DNA of 64,000 bases from Capsicum annuum (taxonomy: Eukaryota; Streptophyta; Magnoliopsida; Solanales; Solanaceae), in assembly GCF_002878395.1 (NCBI RefSeq), contig NC_061119.1, positions 14,743,296 through 14,807,295 on the forward strand, in the 5' to 3' direction. A model generated the notes under the pieces. It was not told the DNA's origin. It saw nothing but the letters and a program-made list of their open reading frames with translations, and made no database searches. Both the position numbers and the translations under genes were made by a program. Numbering within the stretch: the stretch's first letter is position 1; every line of letters starts with the position of its first letter. This document shows positions 46,917 to 57,803 of the stretch, piece by piece.

Positions 46917-48897
46917 CATGTTTTTTCATACTCCAAAAGATTAATTTTTAAGTTCAAAAGGGTTTTATTATTAAGTGACAAAATGAAAATTTTGTTCTGA
47001 AAAAGGATTATTTTTACATTTAAATTTAGAGTTGCCACTTGGCATAATCTGGTGTGCCAAGTCACTATTGGAAAATCCTTTTCAAAATGATTTTTAACTC
47101 TAAAACTGATCCGCAAACAGAAATTCCGGCTAAGAAATTCTGTTGACTGAGGGGAAGGTGTTAGGCACCCCTCGATCCCGTGATTTGACCACGGTCGCTT
47201 AGTGGAATATATTGGCTAATTCTGACACTACGAGTGTACAAACCACACAAAATACGTAAAACAATCAAACAAACAAATAAAAACAAAGTGAATCAAAAAT
47301 ATAGTGTCCAGTCCAATTTATACAGTCCAAATAAAAAATGCAAAAATAAATCCTATCTAACCTATACTAATCCTAACTACGCTCCCGTGCTTTACTCGAC
47401 GCCTCGGGCCTTGATCGAGATCCGCCTTCACCAACATGATACGTCGGGGCATTCCCCGGTGAATAAATACATCAATCTTCGGGGCATTCCCCGGCCAAAT
47501 GAATACATTACAATCCAAAAACATAAACCAACACATTTCAACAAAACACGCTCAACATTCAACGATCGCAAGTCATAAACTTTGCCTAACCCACTTATTT
47601 TTGCCTATAAATGGTCGACCTAAACATGATACTACCATGTTTCAACAACATCCATGCTTATTCCGAACTAGACGACATATCATGTTCAACGTCAACGATT
47701 AATCAAAATACTATAATATTCAATTTTATCAATTTTCAATTCTTATTCCCCAAATTGCTTTTCAACACAAATTTCTTTTATGAGACATGACTAATCATCA
47801 AATTTGTTCCACAATCAATAATCCATAAACAAGAAATATCAACGTCGATAAGATCACCCAATCAAGATCATCCAACAAATAATCATAGCCATTTCAAAAA
47901 AATAAAATAAAGAAGAAAAAAAGGGAGTAAAGAGATGGACCTCAAGAGCTTTCGATTGATTTTAATAAGAGAAATAAGAGCCTGTCCAAGAACCTTGAAG
48001 AATACCAATGAAATCTCGACTCTCAAATTAGTTCAAACCGCAATAGACCCAAAACTCAACTCGCAATAGCACTTTGCAAAAAATAGATGAATACCAATAA
48101 TGAAATACGAACAAACCGAGACTGGCAGGTGAGATTTTAGAATTTCAAACTTTGAACTCGACAAAGAATGACCCGGACTAGATTTCGGTGAATCTGCTAA
48201 ACCCAAAATAGAAATCGCTGAACCAGGAGAGATTCAGATCAGATTTGGATGGAATCTGACGTGAAACGGAGTTGGAGTTGATTGTTTCCGTGTCATTGGA
48301 GCTCCGACAAGCTCCATCAAGCTCCAAAAGTGACAAAAATGAAAAAAGAAAGGACGGCAGTGATGTTTTCCTGCTAGAATCGCCGGAAAAAGAAAAAAAT
48401 TCTCTCAACTCTCTCTCCCACTATTTTCGATCTCTCCCTTTCACTCTCATTTTCTCTCTTTTCTTTTCACTTGATTTCCGTCCCCAACCTGTATGTGCGT
48501 TAATGGTGCCAAGACTGGGGTTATGTGTTGGTCTCGTTGTTACTAAGAAAAGGGAGCCCCAAAAAATGGGGATCTATTTTGTGTATGTGTATATGAGTAT
48601 ATATGTGTTCAGCTTGGGGATTCGAAAAAATGGAGTCCTTTCTTTGTTAGGTGTACCCTATGGGTCCCCCTTCTTTTTGTTGTCAATGTATTATGTGAGG
48701 ATAAAAATATGAGTGGGTAGGGAGGTGGAAGCTTTTGATTGGGTAGGTTGTTAGGATAAGATAAATTAGTTAGAGGTATTGTTTTTGTTTATTTTTGTAT
48801 TTTTGTGGGATATAATTACATGGGGTTGGACACATGGTAAGGTGAACTAAAAATAAATAAAATTAGACTTCGGAAAGGACAAAATTAGGTGTCTACA
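46917..48897 (-). repeat. Complete LTR (outer part of the composite 5' LTR)
   Basis: Starts TGTAGACACCTAATTTTGTC at 48897. Its outer half is nearly identical to the 3' LTR. Its last ~250 bases (46917-47170) are clearly more diverged, and its terminus is mutated (AAAAAACA in place of GGTGTGACA). This patchwork suggests descent from, or recombination with, a second subfamily. Confidence 0.85.
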
Positions 48898-48974
48898 ATC
48901 AATACATTGTTTGGTATATTTTTTTATCTTATGTATTACTAATGTTTGCATAGTTATACACTTTATTTGGTACT

Positions 48975-51176
48975 AAGAGGTCGTATCCCTCAATTTCCCA
49001 ATTGTCAAAATTCAGTGACACGGCGCGATAGCGCCGTGTTGCGCCAAGGGTCCAATTCAGGAAATTTCCACTGAAATTAAATGACGCGTCCAGGGTTAGA
49101 AGGGTCAACTTTTCACCCCTATTTAAGCCCTTTAACACGTGATTCAGCCACTTTTCACCCAAAATATACTAGTTTCTCTCAAGAACAAGCTAGGATTTTC
49201 ATAGAAGATCCAATTTCAAGAAAGTTTCGCTGTCAATCTTTATGAAATCACGAACTAAGGTATGCGTTGTGTTCATTCATGGATTCCTTCCATCCATGAA
49301 GCTCAAGAACCTAATTTTATCTATAAATCATGGTATTTAAGTTGTGGGTTATTTGTAATCATGTTGTTGACGTTGATTGATTTCAAAGTTGGAATCTTTG
49401 TGTGTTGATCATGACATTATGTTACCATGCAAGATAAAAATTCATGAATTTAGTTGCTTATGATGTGTAATTTGATGAATTCACTTATGCCCTAAGTTGT
49501 GCATCCAAGGTGGTTGATAAAATGCTTGAAAAAGTAGAAATTATGCTTTATAGCTCAAGGCATTAGCTAAATGTGATATGCGTGCCATCCTCCTATGTTT
49601 AAATGGTTTTCATGCTATCATTATGAAATGTGTATATTGTCGGAATGGCCATGATATTAGAATATGAGATTATGATATGATTATCAGCATTCTCGTCCAT
49701 GTTAGATAGTATGATAACCCTGTACTTGTGAAATCCACAACTTATTAAATTATGTATTGTTGATATGGGTATTGTACTTGATAAAGTCATGCTTCATTAG
49801 TTCCCTTCTATCGAGTCCTGGGGGTACTTGTATCCAAAACATTAGTTATGTGCCTAGAGCCATGTCATGTTTTCATGATACTCTCAGTCAAGCTATGATC
49901 CTTAGACTTCAGACAATCTTATGACTCAAGAAATCTCCATGATCTCATGAACTCAGTTAGTTGTCAGATATCAGTAGAATTCCGTCAGTCAACAAAATTC
50001 AGTAACTCAGTCCATGTTCAGTTCATTAAATCATGTTCGGTGTCTATTCAGATGGGAGTATAAATTAGCACCGGGCGAACCCAAGGATGGAAACTCACCT
50101 GTTATATGAGGATGTGATTCTTATAAGCAATCCTTGCATTCCAGAACTATATAGCCAACATAGCTTGAGACATCATATCCTGCTATATGAGGGTAGATGA
50201 GGTGGCATAGCCTACTATATGAGGGTTCCCACCATTCTCGCTAAAGTTACCTGTTATATTAGGGTCACTCATATGTTGTCCTTACCAGTGGCGCGGTATT
50301 AACACCCTTTTAATCAGGGCATAGATTGGACCCCAATTCAATTGTAATGCATCATTTAGGGCATGTCGGTTAGATAACTACCTCCCACGATCTCAGTATC
50401 AGTCTCAATAAAAAAACTCAGATAGTTCTTCAAAATTCAGGATTTCAGATATAGTCAACTCAGATACAGTACGGAACTCATCTAGTTCCATCAAATTCAG
50501 GACTGTCAGATACAATCACTCATGTTATCAGTTATCAAATTCATTCATTAGTCATGTTAGTCATCAGCATACTCATGTTATCACGATTTCAGATATAGTT
50601 ACTATGTATGCATGCATGTATTCTCACGTTCATATTAGTCAGTTAGCTAGTATTGTTTATGCATATGAACCCCATGCATTCATTATAACTCATATGCATA
50701 CCAATACATTTAAAGTACTATCGCATTTGCGCTATGGTATCTTATACCATAGGTTCAGAAACACGAGCTCCAAAGCATCAGTAGATTCCAGATATCAGCA
50801 ATCAGAGTTAGCAGTGAGTCCCCATCCTTCGAGGACATAATTATTTCCCTATTATATCATTAACTAGTATATTATTTGGAGTTAGTTGGAGACATGTCTC
50901 ATCAACTTCTTACTCAAATAGTTCATTCTGTTAGAGGTTTTCCAGACTATTATGTTCAGACAGTTATTTTAGTTGTTTTAGGTATTTCATACCCCCTTTA
51001 GATGTTATGTTTTACTTAAGTTATGTGAACCTTATGGCCTTTCAGTTCATGTTTCCGCATTACTCAGTATATTATGCATTATATAGGTACAGATATCAGT
51101 CATGGGTTAGCTTGTGGTCTTTCAGGATCATGAGCACTGTGTAGCATTTTGGGTACCAGATTAGGGGCGTTATAAA
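48975..51176 (+). repeat. 5' LTR of the Ty3/gypsy element
   Basis: The 3' boundary is set by GGGGCGTTATA just before the primer site; the last 615 bp match 57196-57803. A TATA-like CTATTTAAGCCC lies near 49120, giving a plausible U3/R boundary. Around 50060-50290 four short segments repeat the words CCTGTTATATGAGG or CCTACTATATGAGG. The reading frame at 50604-50840 is part of the LTR, not a gene. Confidence 0.75.
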
Positions 51177-51178
51177 CT

Positions 51179-51190
51179 TGGTATCAGAGC
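51179..51190 (+). other. Primer binding site, initiator Met-tRNA type
   Basis: TGGTATCAGAGC is the standard complement of the 3' end of plant initiator methionine tRNA used by many Ty3/gypsy and Ty1/copia elements. It stands a few bases after the LTR end. Confidence 0.95.
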
Positions 51191-51396
51191 CTAAGGTTCA
51201 ATAGTGTCCTACGAAGTTTGAAAGTCGCATCTAGTAGAGTCTTATGCATTGGTGCATTGTGCGTCATATTTATATGCAGGAGGCTATAAGATGTTTTAAG
51301 AACAGTTTCCCTTCTTTCAGTATTCATGTCGTGCCAATGAGCATAATCTCAATCTAATCTCTCAGTCTAATCTATTTCTCCTCCTTATTTCAAAAC

Positions 51397-54300
51397 ATGC
51401 CTCCCAAGAGAAGAACTTGAGAAGATTTCTTGGACGAACATGTTTCTCATGAGGAGTTCAGGGCCACATTCACTACTCTTGCTCAGTCAGTTGTTTCTCA
51501 GAATGAATGCCCAACTATCGTTTTGGCCAACCCAGTGGCCAATTCAGCTGCAGCCAGGATTCGAGACTTCACCCGAATGAATCCTCCATCCTTTCTTGGG
51601 TCTAAGACAGACGAGGACCCTCAGAAATTCCTAGATCACGAGAAGAAGGTTACAGATATCATGGGGGTTACTCCTATTAAGAGTGTTGAGCTAGCTACAT
51701 ATCAGTTGCGGAATGTTGCTCACACTTGGTTTAAACAGTGGAAGTCAGAGAGGGCAGTTGATGCAGGGTTATTTGAGTGGGAGGAGTTTGCTTCTGTATT
51801 CTTAGATAGATTCTTTCTCCTAGAGCTTAGATAAGCTAAGGTGTTAGAATTCATCAACCTCGAGTAGGGCAACACGACGATGAAAGAGTATTCTCTTAAG
51901 TTTACTCAATTAGCCAGATATGCCCCTCATATAGTTGTAGATAGCAGGGCCAAGATGAGTAAGTTTGTTTCAGGGGTGAATGATAGAGTGGTTAATAAGT
52001 GCAGATCCGCCATGCTAAATAGTGACATGACTTTAGCCAGTCTTATGACTCATGCTCAGCAGATAGATGAGCAGAAGATTAAACAGAGGCAGAAACAGAA
52101 TAAGAGAGCTAGGACAGGTAGCTTTAATTTTAGTCAGCCTAAGTCAGAGGAAGGCAATCGTTCTCAGATTCATCCTAAGTCATCAGTTCCAGCTCCTTCG
52201 TCAGCCAGTGCTCCAGTGACAAAATTCAGAGATGGCAATAGAGACAGAGCGCCAGGCTCAAAGTCCCAGGACAGTGTTAGCAGTGCCCGCACCTATCCTT
52301 TTTGCCAAACTTGTGGCAAGCACCATCAGGGTATTTGCAGAGCTGGCAGTGCTATTTGTTTCGGATGTGGCAAGCCAGGCCACAGAGTCAGAGACGGTCC
52401 TCAGTCAGGTTATTAGAGTCATCTCCGCTCCTCAGCTTAGTCCGGTCACCCAAATCAGTAGGGTGCCACCTCCAGTGCTACTAGTGGGAAACACCCAAAT
52501 CGCCTTTATGCTCTTCAGACTCAAAAAGATCAGGAAGATTCTCCTGATGTAGTCGCTAGTACGTTACAGATTTTTCATGTGCATGTTTATGCTTTGCTAA
52601 ATCCAGGAGCCTCCTTATCTTTTATTACTCCTTATATAGCAGTTGATTTCGAAATCAGACCCAAAATTTAGCAGACCCCTTTTAGCCTCTACCCCAGTGG
52701 GTAAAACCATCATAGCTCAGTAGGTATACATAAACTGTCCAATTATGATATTTCAAAAAGTCACTTCGACAGACTTAGTCAAATTAGAGATGACTGATTT
52801 TGATGTCATTCTCGGCATGGATTGGCTTCATTCCTGTTATGCCACAGTCAACTGCAGAAACAGAATAGTCCAATTTCAATTTTCAAATGAACCCATCCTA
52901 GAGTGGAAGGGTAGTGTATCCGGTTTCAGAGGTCAGCTTATTTCCTACCTTCGGGCACGAAAAATGATATCTAAAGAATGTATCTATCATCTTGTTCGAG
53001 TTAAGGACACTAGTTTCAAAACTCTCAGTCTTGAATCAGTCCCAGTAGTGAATGAATATTCAGATGTCTTTCCCAAAGATCTTCTAGGAATTCTTTCCAA
53101 AAGGGAAATAGACTTCGATATTGATCTTCTTCCAGATACTCAGCCTATCTCTATTTGCCATATAGAATGGCACCAACAGAACTCAAAGAACTGAAAGAAC
53201 AGTTGAAAGATCTCTTAGTTAAGGGATTCATCAGACCCAACATTTACTCGTGGGGCGCTCTAGTATTATTCATGCGCAAGAAAGACGATTCTCTCAGAAT
53301 ATGTATAGACTACTGTCAACTCAATAAGGTCACGGTCAAGAACAAGTATCCTCTTTCCAGAATTGATGACTTGTTTGACCAACTTCAGGGTGCCAGTTAT
53401 TTCTCTAAGATAGATCTCAGATCCGGCTATCATCAGCTCAAAGTTAGGGAATATGACATTTCAAAAATAGTTTTCCAAACTCAGTATGGTCACTTCAAAT
53501 TTTAAGTCATGTCATTTCGTCTTACCATTGCCCCAACCGCTTTCATGGACTTGATGAACCGTGTGTTCAAGTAGTACTTGGACATGTTTATCATAGTCTT
53601 CATAGATGATATTCTGGTTTATTCCCACAGTGAGCTCGATCATGCAGACCATCTCGGGACAGTACTTCAGACTCTCATAGATCATTAGCTATTCGCCAAA
53701 TTCAGTAAGTGTGAGTTTTGGCTAAGTTCATTAGCATTTCTTGGTCACATCGTTTCTGGTGATGGCATTAGAGTAGATCCCCAAAAGACCAAATCAGTAA
53801 GAAACTGGCCTCGCCCTGTTTCTCCATCAGAAATTAGGAGTTGCTTGGATTTGGCTGGCTATTACAAATGGTTTGTTGAGGGATTTTCTTCTATTACATC
53901 CCCTATGTCCAGATTGACTGAGAAGAAAATCAAGTTTCAGTGGTCAGATCCTTGTGAGAAGAGTTTTTAAGAGTTGAAGACTCGACTCACCTCAGCTTTA
54001 GTTTTAGCTCTTCCAGATGGTTCAGATGGGTTCGTAGTGTATTGTGATACATCTAGAGTAGGTTTGGATTGTGTCCTCATGTAGTATGGTAAGGTCATAG
54101 CCTACGCCTCCAGACAGCTTAAACCCCATGAGAAGAATTATCCTACTTATGATCTTGAATTAGCCGTTGTAGTCTTTCCCTTGAAGATTTGGAGGCATTA
54201 TTTCTACGGAGTTCATGTAGATGTCTTCACAGATCATAAGAGTCTTTAGTATGTCTTCTCTCAGAAAGATCTCAATCTTCTTCAGAGAAGGTGGTTAGAG

Positions 54301-57195
54301 CTCTTGAAATATTATGACATGAGTGTCCTCTATCATCTGAGCAAGGCCAACGTAGTGGCCGACACTCTCAGTAGACTGTCTATAGGTAGTGTTGCTCATG
54401 TGGATAAAAGTAAGAAGAAGTTAGCTCAGGAAGTATATCAGATTGTCAGACTAGGCGTTCGCTTAGTCGATACAGATGAGGGTGATATTGGGTTCAGAGT
54501 AGTTCAGAATCATCTCTAGTTTCCAAGTAAAAGAAAAGCAAGATGGAGATCCTAGCCTTCACTACAAAAAATGGATCTAATTGTGGGAGTTATTTTAACC
54601 CTACAAAATTATACAAAATGTGGGGTTAAAAATGTGCCGCTAAAAATTATATAATTGTAGGGGTTAAAACCCCCCGCTATCCATCCAAAAGAAAATACCG
54701 CTATTTCCCCCTCCTTTTCCCCAAAAAATTTCCAAAAATTTCTAGAACATTTCCCCTACTTTTTTTTCCCCAAAACATTTCTGTCTGTTATTTTTGCCAA
54801 TTAGAGAAAGTGGAAGGTACACTTCGTCGGTCATTGATTTCCAATTTTTCTTTTTCAACCTTTAATTAAAGCTGTGCATCGAATATTCAATATACAGTCA
54901 CTATAGGAAACTTCTATGAAATTTGCATAATATGCCCAACAGTAAGCTACCGTCTCTACCTTTTTTTTTGGCGTGTGGCTTCTTTATTCCATTTGTATAT
55001 TGTGGTCAACTCATCTAGTGTGCAAACAACTAAATTAGTTTTATGTTGATGATTGTTCTTGGTATTGATTTGTCCTGGAGAATGCACAAATCATCTGATG
55101 GGCAAAGAAGAAGAGTTCAGTTATGTATGGGTCTTCTGAAACCATTCAAGGTATATTTGTAAATACTCTCACTGAGTAAGAACAGTTACCTTCGAACTGT
55201 GGAACAAGAAGGTTAGGTTGCTTCTACAAAGACTTACTCACACTAACCCCCCACCCACCAAAGTCGTACTCGAATCAATTGTGTACTCTTTTTTCTTGTT
55301 TAAGCATAATTTTTGCTTTGCCCGTTTTTATGTAAGTTAGCATGGAGACTCTAGGGGTTTGTGTTTGTTGTAATGTTGTTGTCTATGTTTGTTGTCAGTC
55401 CTAAACCGAAGGTCTATAGGAAGATATCAGATCATACAACTTAAGAAGATATCAGATCATACAACTCTTTGAGTCTTCGTCTGTAACATGTTATTCCTAC
55501 ATTTCTTCTACCTTTTTTGTTCTTTCGGGAGTTGGAGTTTATTGCACGTGATATCTAGAACTGCTTTTGTTACAGTGTTAATAGGTATAACCAAATAATT
55601 TATAACTGATGTAGTTAAAAATGGAATGAAAATCATGGCACTATAGCATTAGGAATTTGAAGGATGTGTTCATCCAGATGATGAAGAGCTATTGTAGTTA
55701 ATTTGTGTATATACTATACATCTTCTTTTTCTTTTTCTTTTTGTAACCATATCTGCTTTATATCAACATAACTATTTAACCACTTGGAAGCATCACTTAT
55801 CACAGGTCCATCACTCATAGATCAATATGCGAGGGAAATTTATGCACCCATTATGTTTTTCGTTCTACTCAGATATAAATGTTTTATAATAAAAACTGAA
55901 AGTTTATCGATTGATTTTTATACTTTGCATGTTTTATGTAGCCAAGTGAACCCATTTCGCCCATGGATACAAGGAGATCACATGATGATAATGATCCTAA
56001 TGGCATTTTTTAATTTCGGTGCATTTGTCTTGGATATTCAATTATGATGGTGTAATTGTGTGGTTGGAGGGAATATTAGAATATTGAAGGTTTTGTGTTA
56101 AATTTGATTTTGTAGTTTGAAGATACTAATTAATGTTGAAAATTTGAAGTTTGAAGATGTTAATGTTGAAAATTTAATTTTGAAGTTTCATGTTCAATGT
56201 ATTTTTGATATGCTTTTTAATTACAATGTTTAATTACTCTGTTGTATTAATGATATATGAATTGAACAAATATTGAATTATAGGTTATGCCTAAAAGAAC
56301 AATTAAATTTAAGCTAAAATTAGAATCTATAATTAGGTATTAAAAATTTATGATTCTACTAAATTTTTTAAAAAAAATAAAACAATTGCGGAGGTTTTAA
56401 CCCCCACAAGTTTTAAATAAAAATTTATTATAAAAGAATTAAATTTAGAATAACAGGGGTCAATAACCGTCACAAATTAATTACGGGGGTCGTAACTGCC
56501 GCAAAATAACCCCCGCAAATTAATTATGGGGGTCGAAAAAAAACTGCCGCAACTCGTTTGTGACAGCTTGTATTCTGGGGGTTTTGGGAACCCCCGCAAT
56601 TACATTTTGTGGGGGTTTTAAACCCCCACAAACCGTAAAACTAACCCCCGTAATTTGACCTATTTTTTTTAGTTCTTGTCTAGTTGAAAGAGTCAGTTTA
56701 GGATCAGAAAGTAGAGGTTTTCTCCCAATGGGGAGATGGTGTTTTGCGTTGTCAGGGTTGTCTCTGTGTTTCAGGTGTAGATGACTTAAGGTAGCGAATT
56801 CTTGCAGAAGCGCATAGTGCGCGCTACTCTATTTATCCAGGGACCACAAATATGTATCGCAACTTGCAGAAAGCCTATTGGTGGAGTGGGATGAAGAGAG
56901 ATTTTGCAGAGTTTGTGGCTAAGTGCTCTGCATGTCAGCAGGTTAAAATAAAGCATCAGAAGCCTAGTGGTCCTATGCAGGAGTTTATTATTCCTACTTG
57001 GAAGTGGGAAGAAGTTAACATGGACTTCATGACGGGTTTGCCTCGAACTCGTCATCAGCATAATTCAGTTTGGGTCATTGTAGACAGGATGATCAAATCA
57101 GTCTATTTCCTTCCAGTTCATACCTCTTATTCAGCAGAGGATTACGCTAGACTCTACATTAAGGAGTTGGTCAGATTACACGGTGTTCCTTCCAG
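51397..57195 (+). pseudogene. Ty3/gypsy gag-pol pseudogene (gag, PR, RT, RNase H, INT core)
   Basis: Start MPPKRR at 51397, then a stop at codon 8. Gag capsid region 51560-52000; zinc knuckle at about 52356-52400 reads CFGCGKPGHRVRD but the final Cys is Gly. The protease motif near 52590 reads ALLNPGASLSF, with Asn where the catalytic Asp belongs. Reverse transcriptase (53155-53700) keeps [10 protein letters not shown] and the FIDDILVYS active site. RNase H follows ([28 protein letters not shown]). The integrase starts after the CACTA (HSARYSIYPG, CSACQQVK, then WEEVNMDFMTGLPRT) and stops at LVRLHGVP. Internal stops occur at 51832, 53503, 53570, 53686 and elsewhere. Each enzyme was needed for copying and inserting the element; none is now made. 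Confidence 0.93.
54560..56674. mobile_element. Non-autonomous CACTA transposon (2.1 kb) in gypsy pol
   Basis: Begins CACTACAAAAAAT and ends, reverse-complemented, AACTAAAAAAAATAG, the inverted repeat of CACTA (En/Spm) elements with the last base mutated. A 3-bp target duplication CTT flanks it (54557-54559 and 56675-56677), and removing it rejoins the pol sequence. Subterminal regions are rich in GGGGGTTTTAAACCCCC-type words, as expected for transposase binding sites in this superfamily. The interior (54800-56400) shows no transposase; a short frame at 55784-56047 is not recognisable. Confidence 0.88.
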
Positions 57196-57803
57196 CTCAT
57201 ACTCATGTTATCACGATTTCAGATATAGTTATTATGTATGCATGCATGTATTCTCACGTTCATATTAGTCAGTTAGCCAGTATTGTTCATGCATATAAAC
57301 TCCATGGATTCAACCTACCTCACATGCATACCAGTACATTCAAAGTACTGACACATTTGTACTATGATGTCTTATACCATAGGTTCAAAGACATGAGCTC
57401 CAGAGCATCAGTAGATTCCAGAATCAGCAGTTAGATTTAGCAGTGAGTCTTCATCCTTCGAGGACATGATTATTTCCCTATTATCTCATTAATTAGTTTA
57501 TTAGTTGGAGTTAGTTGGGGACATGTCCCACCAACACCTTACTCAGACAGTTCAGTCAGTTAGAGGCTTTCCAGACTATTATGTTCAGACAGTTATTTCA
57601 GTTGTTTTAGGTATTTCATATCCGTTTAGATGCTATGTTTTACTTCAGTTATGTGAACCTTATGGCCTTTCAGTTCATGTTTCCGCATTATTCAGTATAT
57701 TATGCAGTATACAGGTACTGATATCAGTCATGGGTTAGCTTGTGGTCCTTCGGGTTCATGAGCACCATGTAGCATTTCGGGTACCAGATTCGGGGCGTTA
57801 TAA
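57196..57803 (+). repeat. Truncated 3' LTR of the Ty3/gypsy element
   Basis: Collinear with 50562-51176 (CTCATGTTATCACGATTTCA, GTATGCATGCATGTATTCTC, to GGGGCGTTATA). Its upstream ~1.6 kb is missing. The join to integrase at 57190-57200 shows only a few bases of shared sequence, pointing to illegitimate recombination. Confidence 0.92.

Larger units (their letters stand above)
36503..48897 (-). mobile_element. Ogre/Tat-like non-autonomous LTR retrotransposon, copy 3 (complete, composite 5' LTR)
   Basis: A 12.4-kb insertion flanked by the 5-bp repeat ATCAA (36498-36502 and 48898-48902). On the minus strand: a composite 5' LTR region of 3.14 kb, an intact primer site, a leader with two ~60-nt motifs, a shortened gag, a third motif, ~70-bp repeats, a 41-bp tandem array, further ~72-bp repeats, a polypurine tract and a 2.0-kb 3' LTR. 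About 7.25 kb of internal DNA contains gag only. It is the best-preserved member here. Because one target duplication brackets everything, the doubled 5' LTR arose in this copy and not from two adjacent insertions. Confidence 0.92.
48975..57803 (+). mobile_element. Degenerate Ty3/gypsy retrotransposon with nested CACTA insertion
   Basis: An autonomous-type element now dead. It has a 5' LTR of roughly 2.2 kb ending near 51176, an initiator-Met primer site, gag-pol in one long broken frame, and a 608-bp piece of the 3' LTR. A CACTA transposon (54560-56674) splits pol. After the integrase core (57195) the sequence jumps directly into the 3' LTR, so the end of pol and the upstream part of the 3' LTR were deleted. 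The left border is approximate (GGTCGTATCCCTC near 48985); no target duplication was found. Gag beginning MPPKRR and the Met-tRNA primer fit the chromovirus (Del/Tekay-like) branch, an inference. Confidence 0.85.

Noticed and set aside
50604..50840. Open frame repeated at 57183-57434
   Set aside because: Both lie in the two copies of the gypsy LTR, so the similarity reflects the LTR and not a gene.
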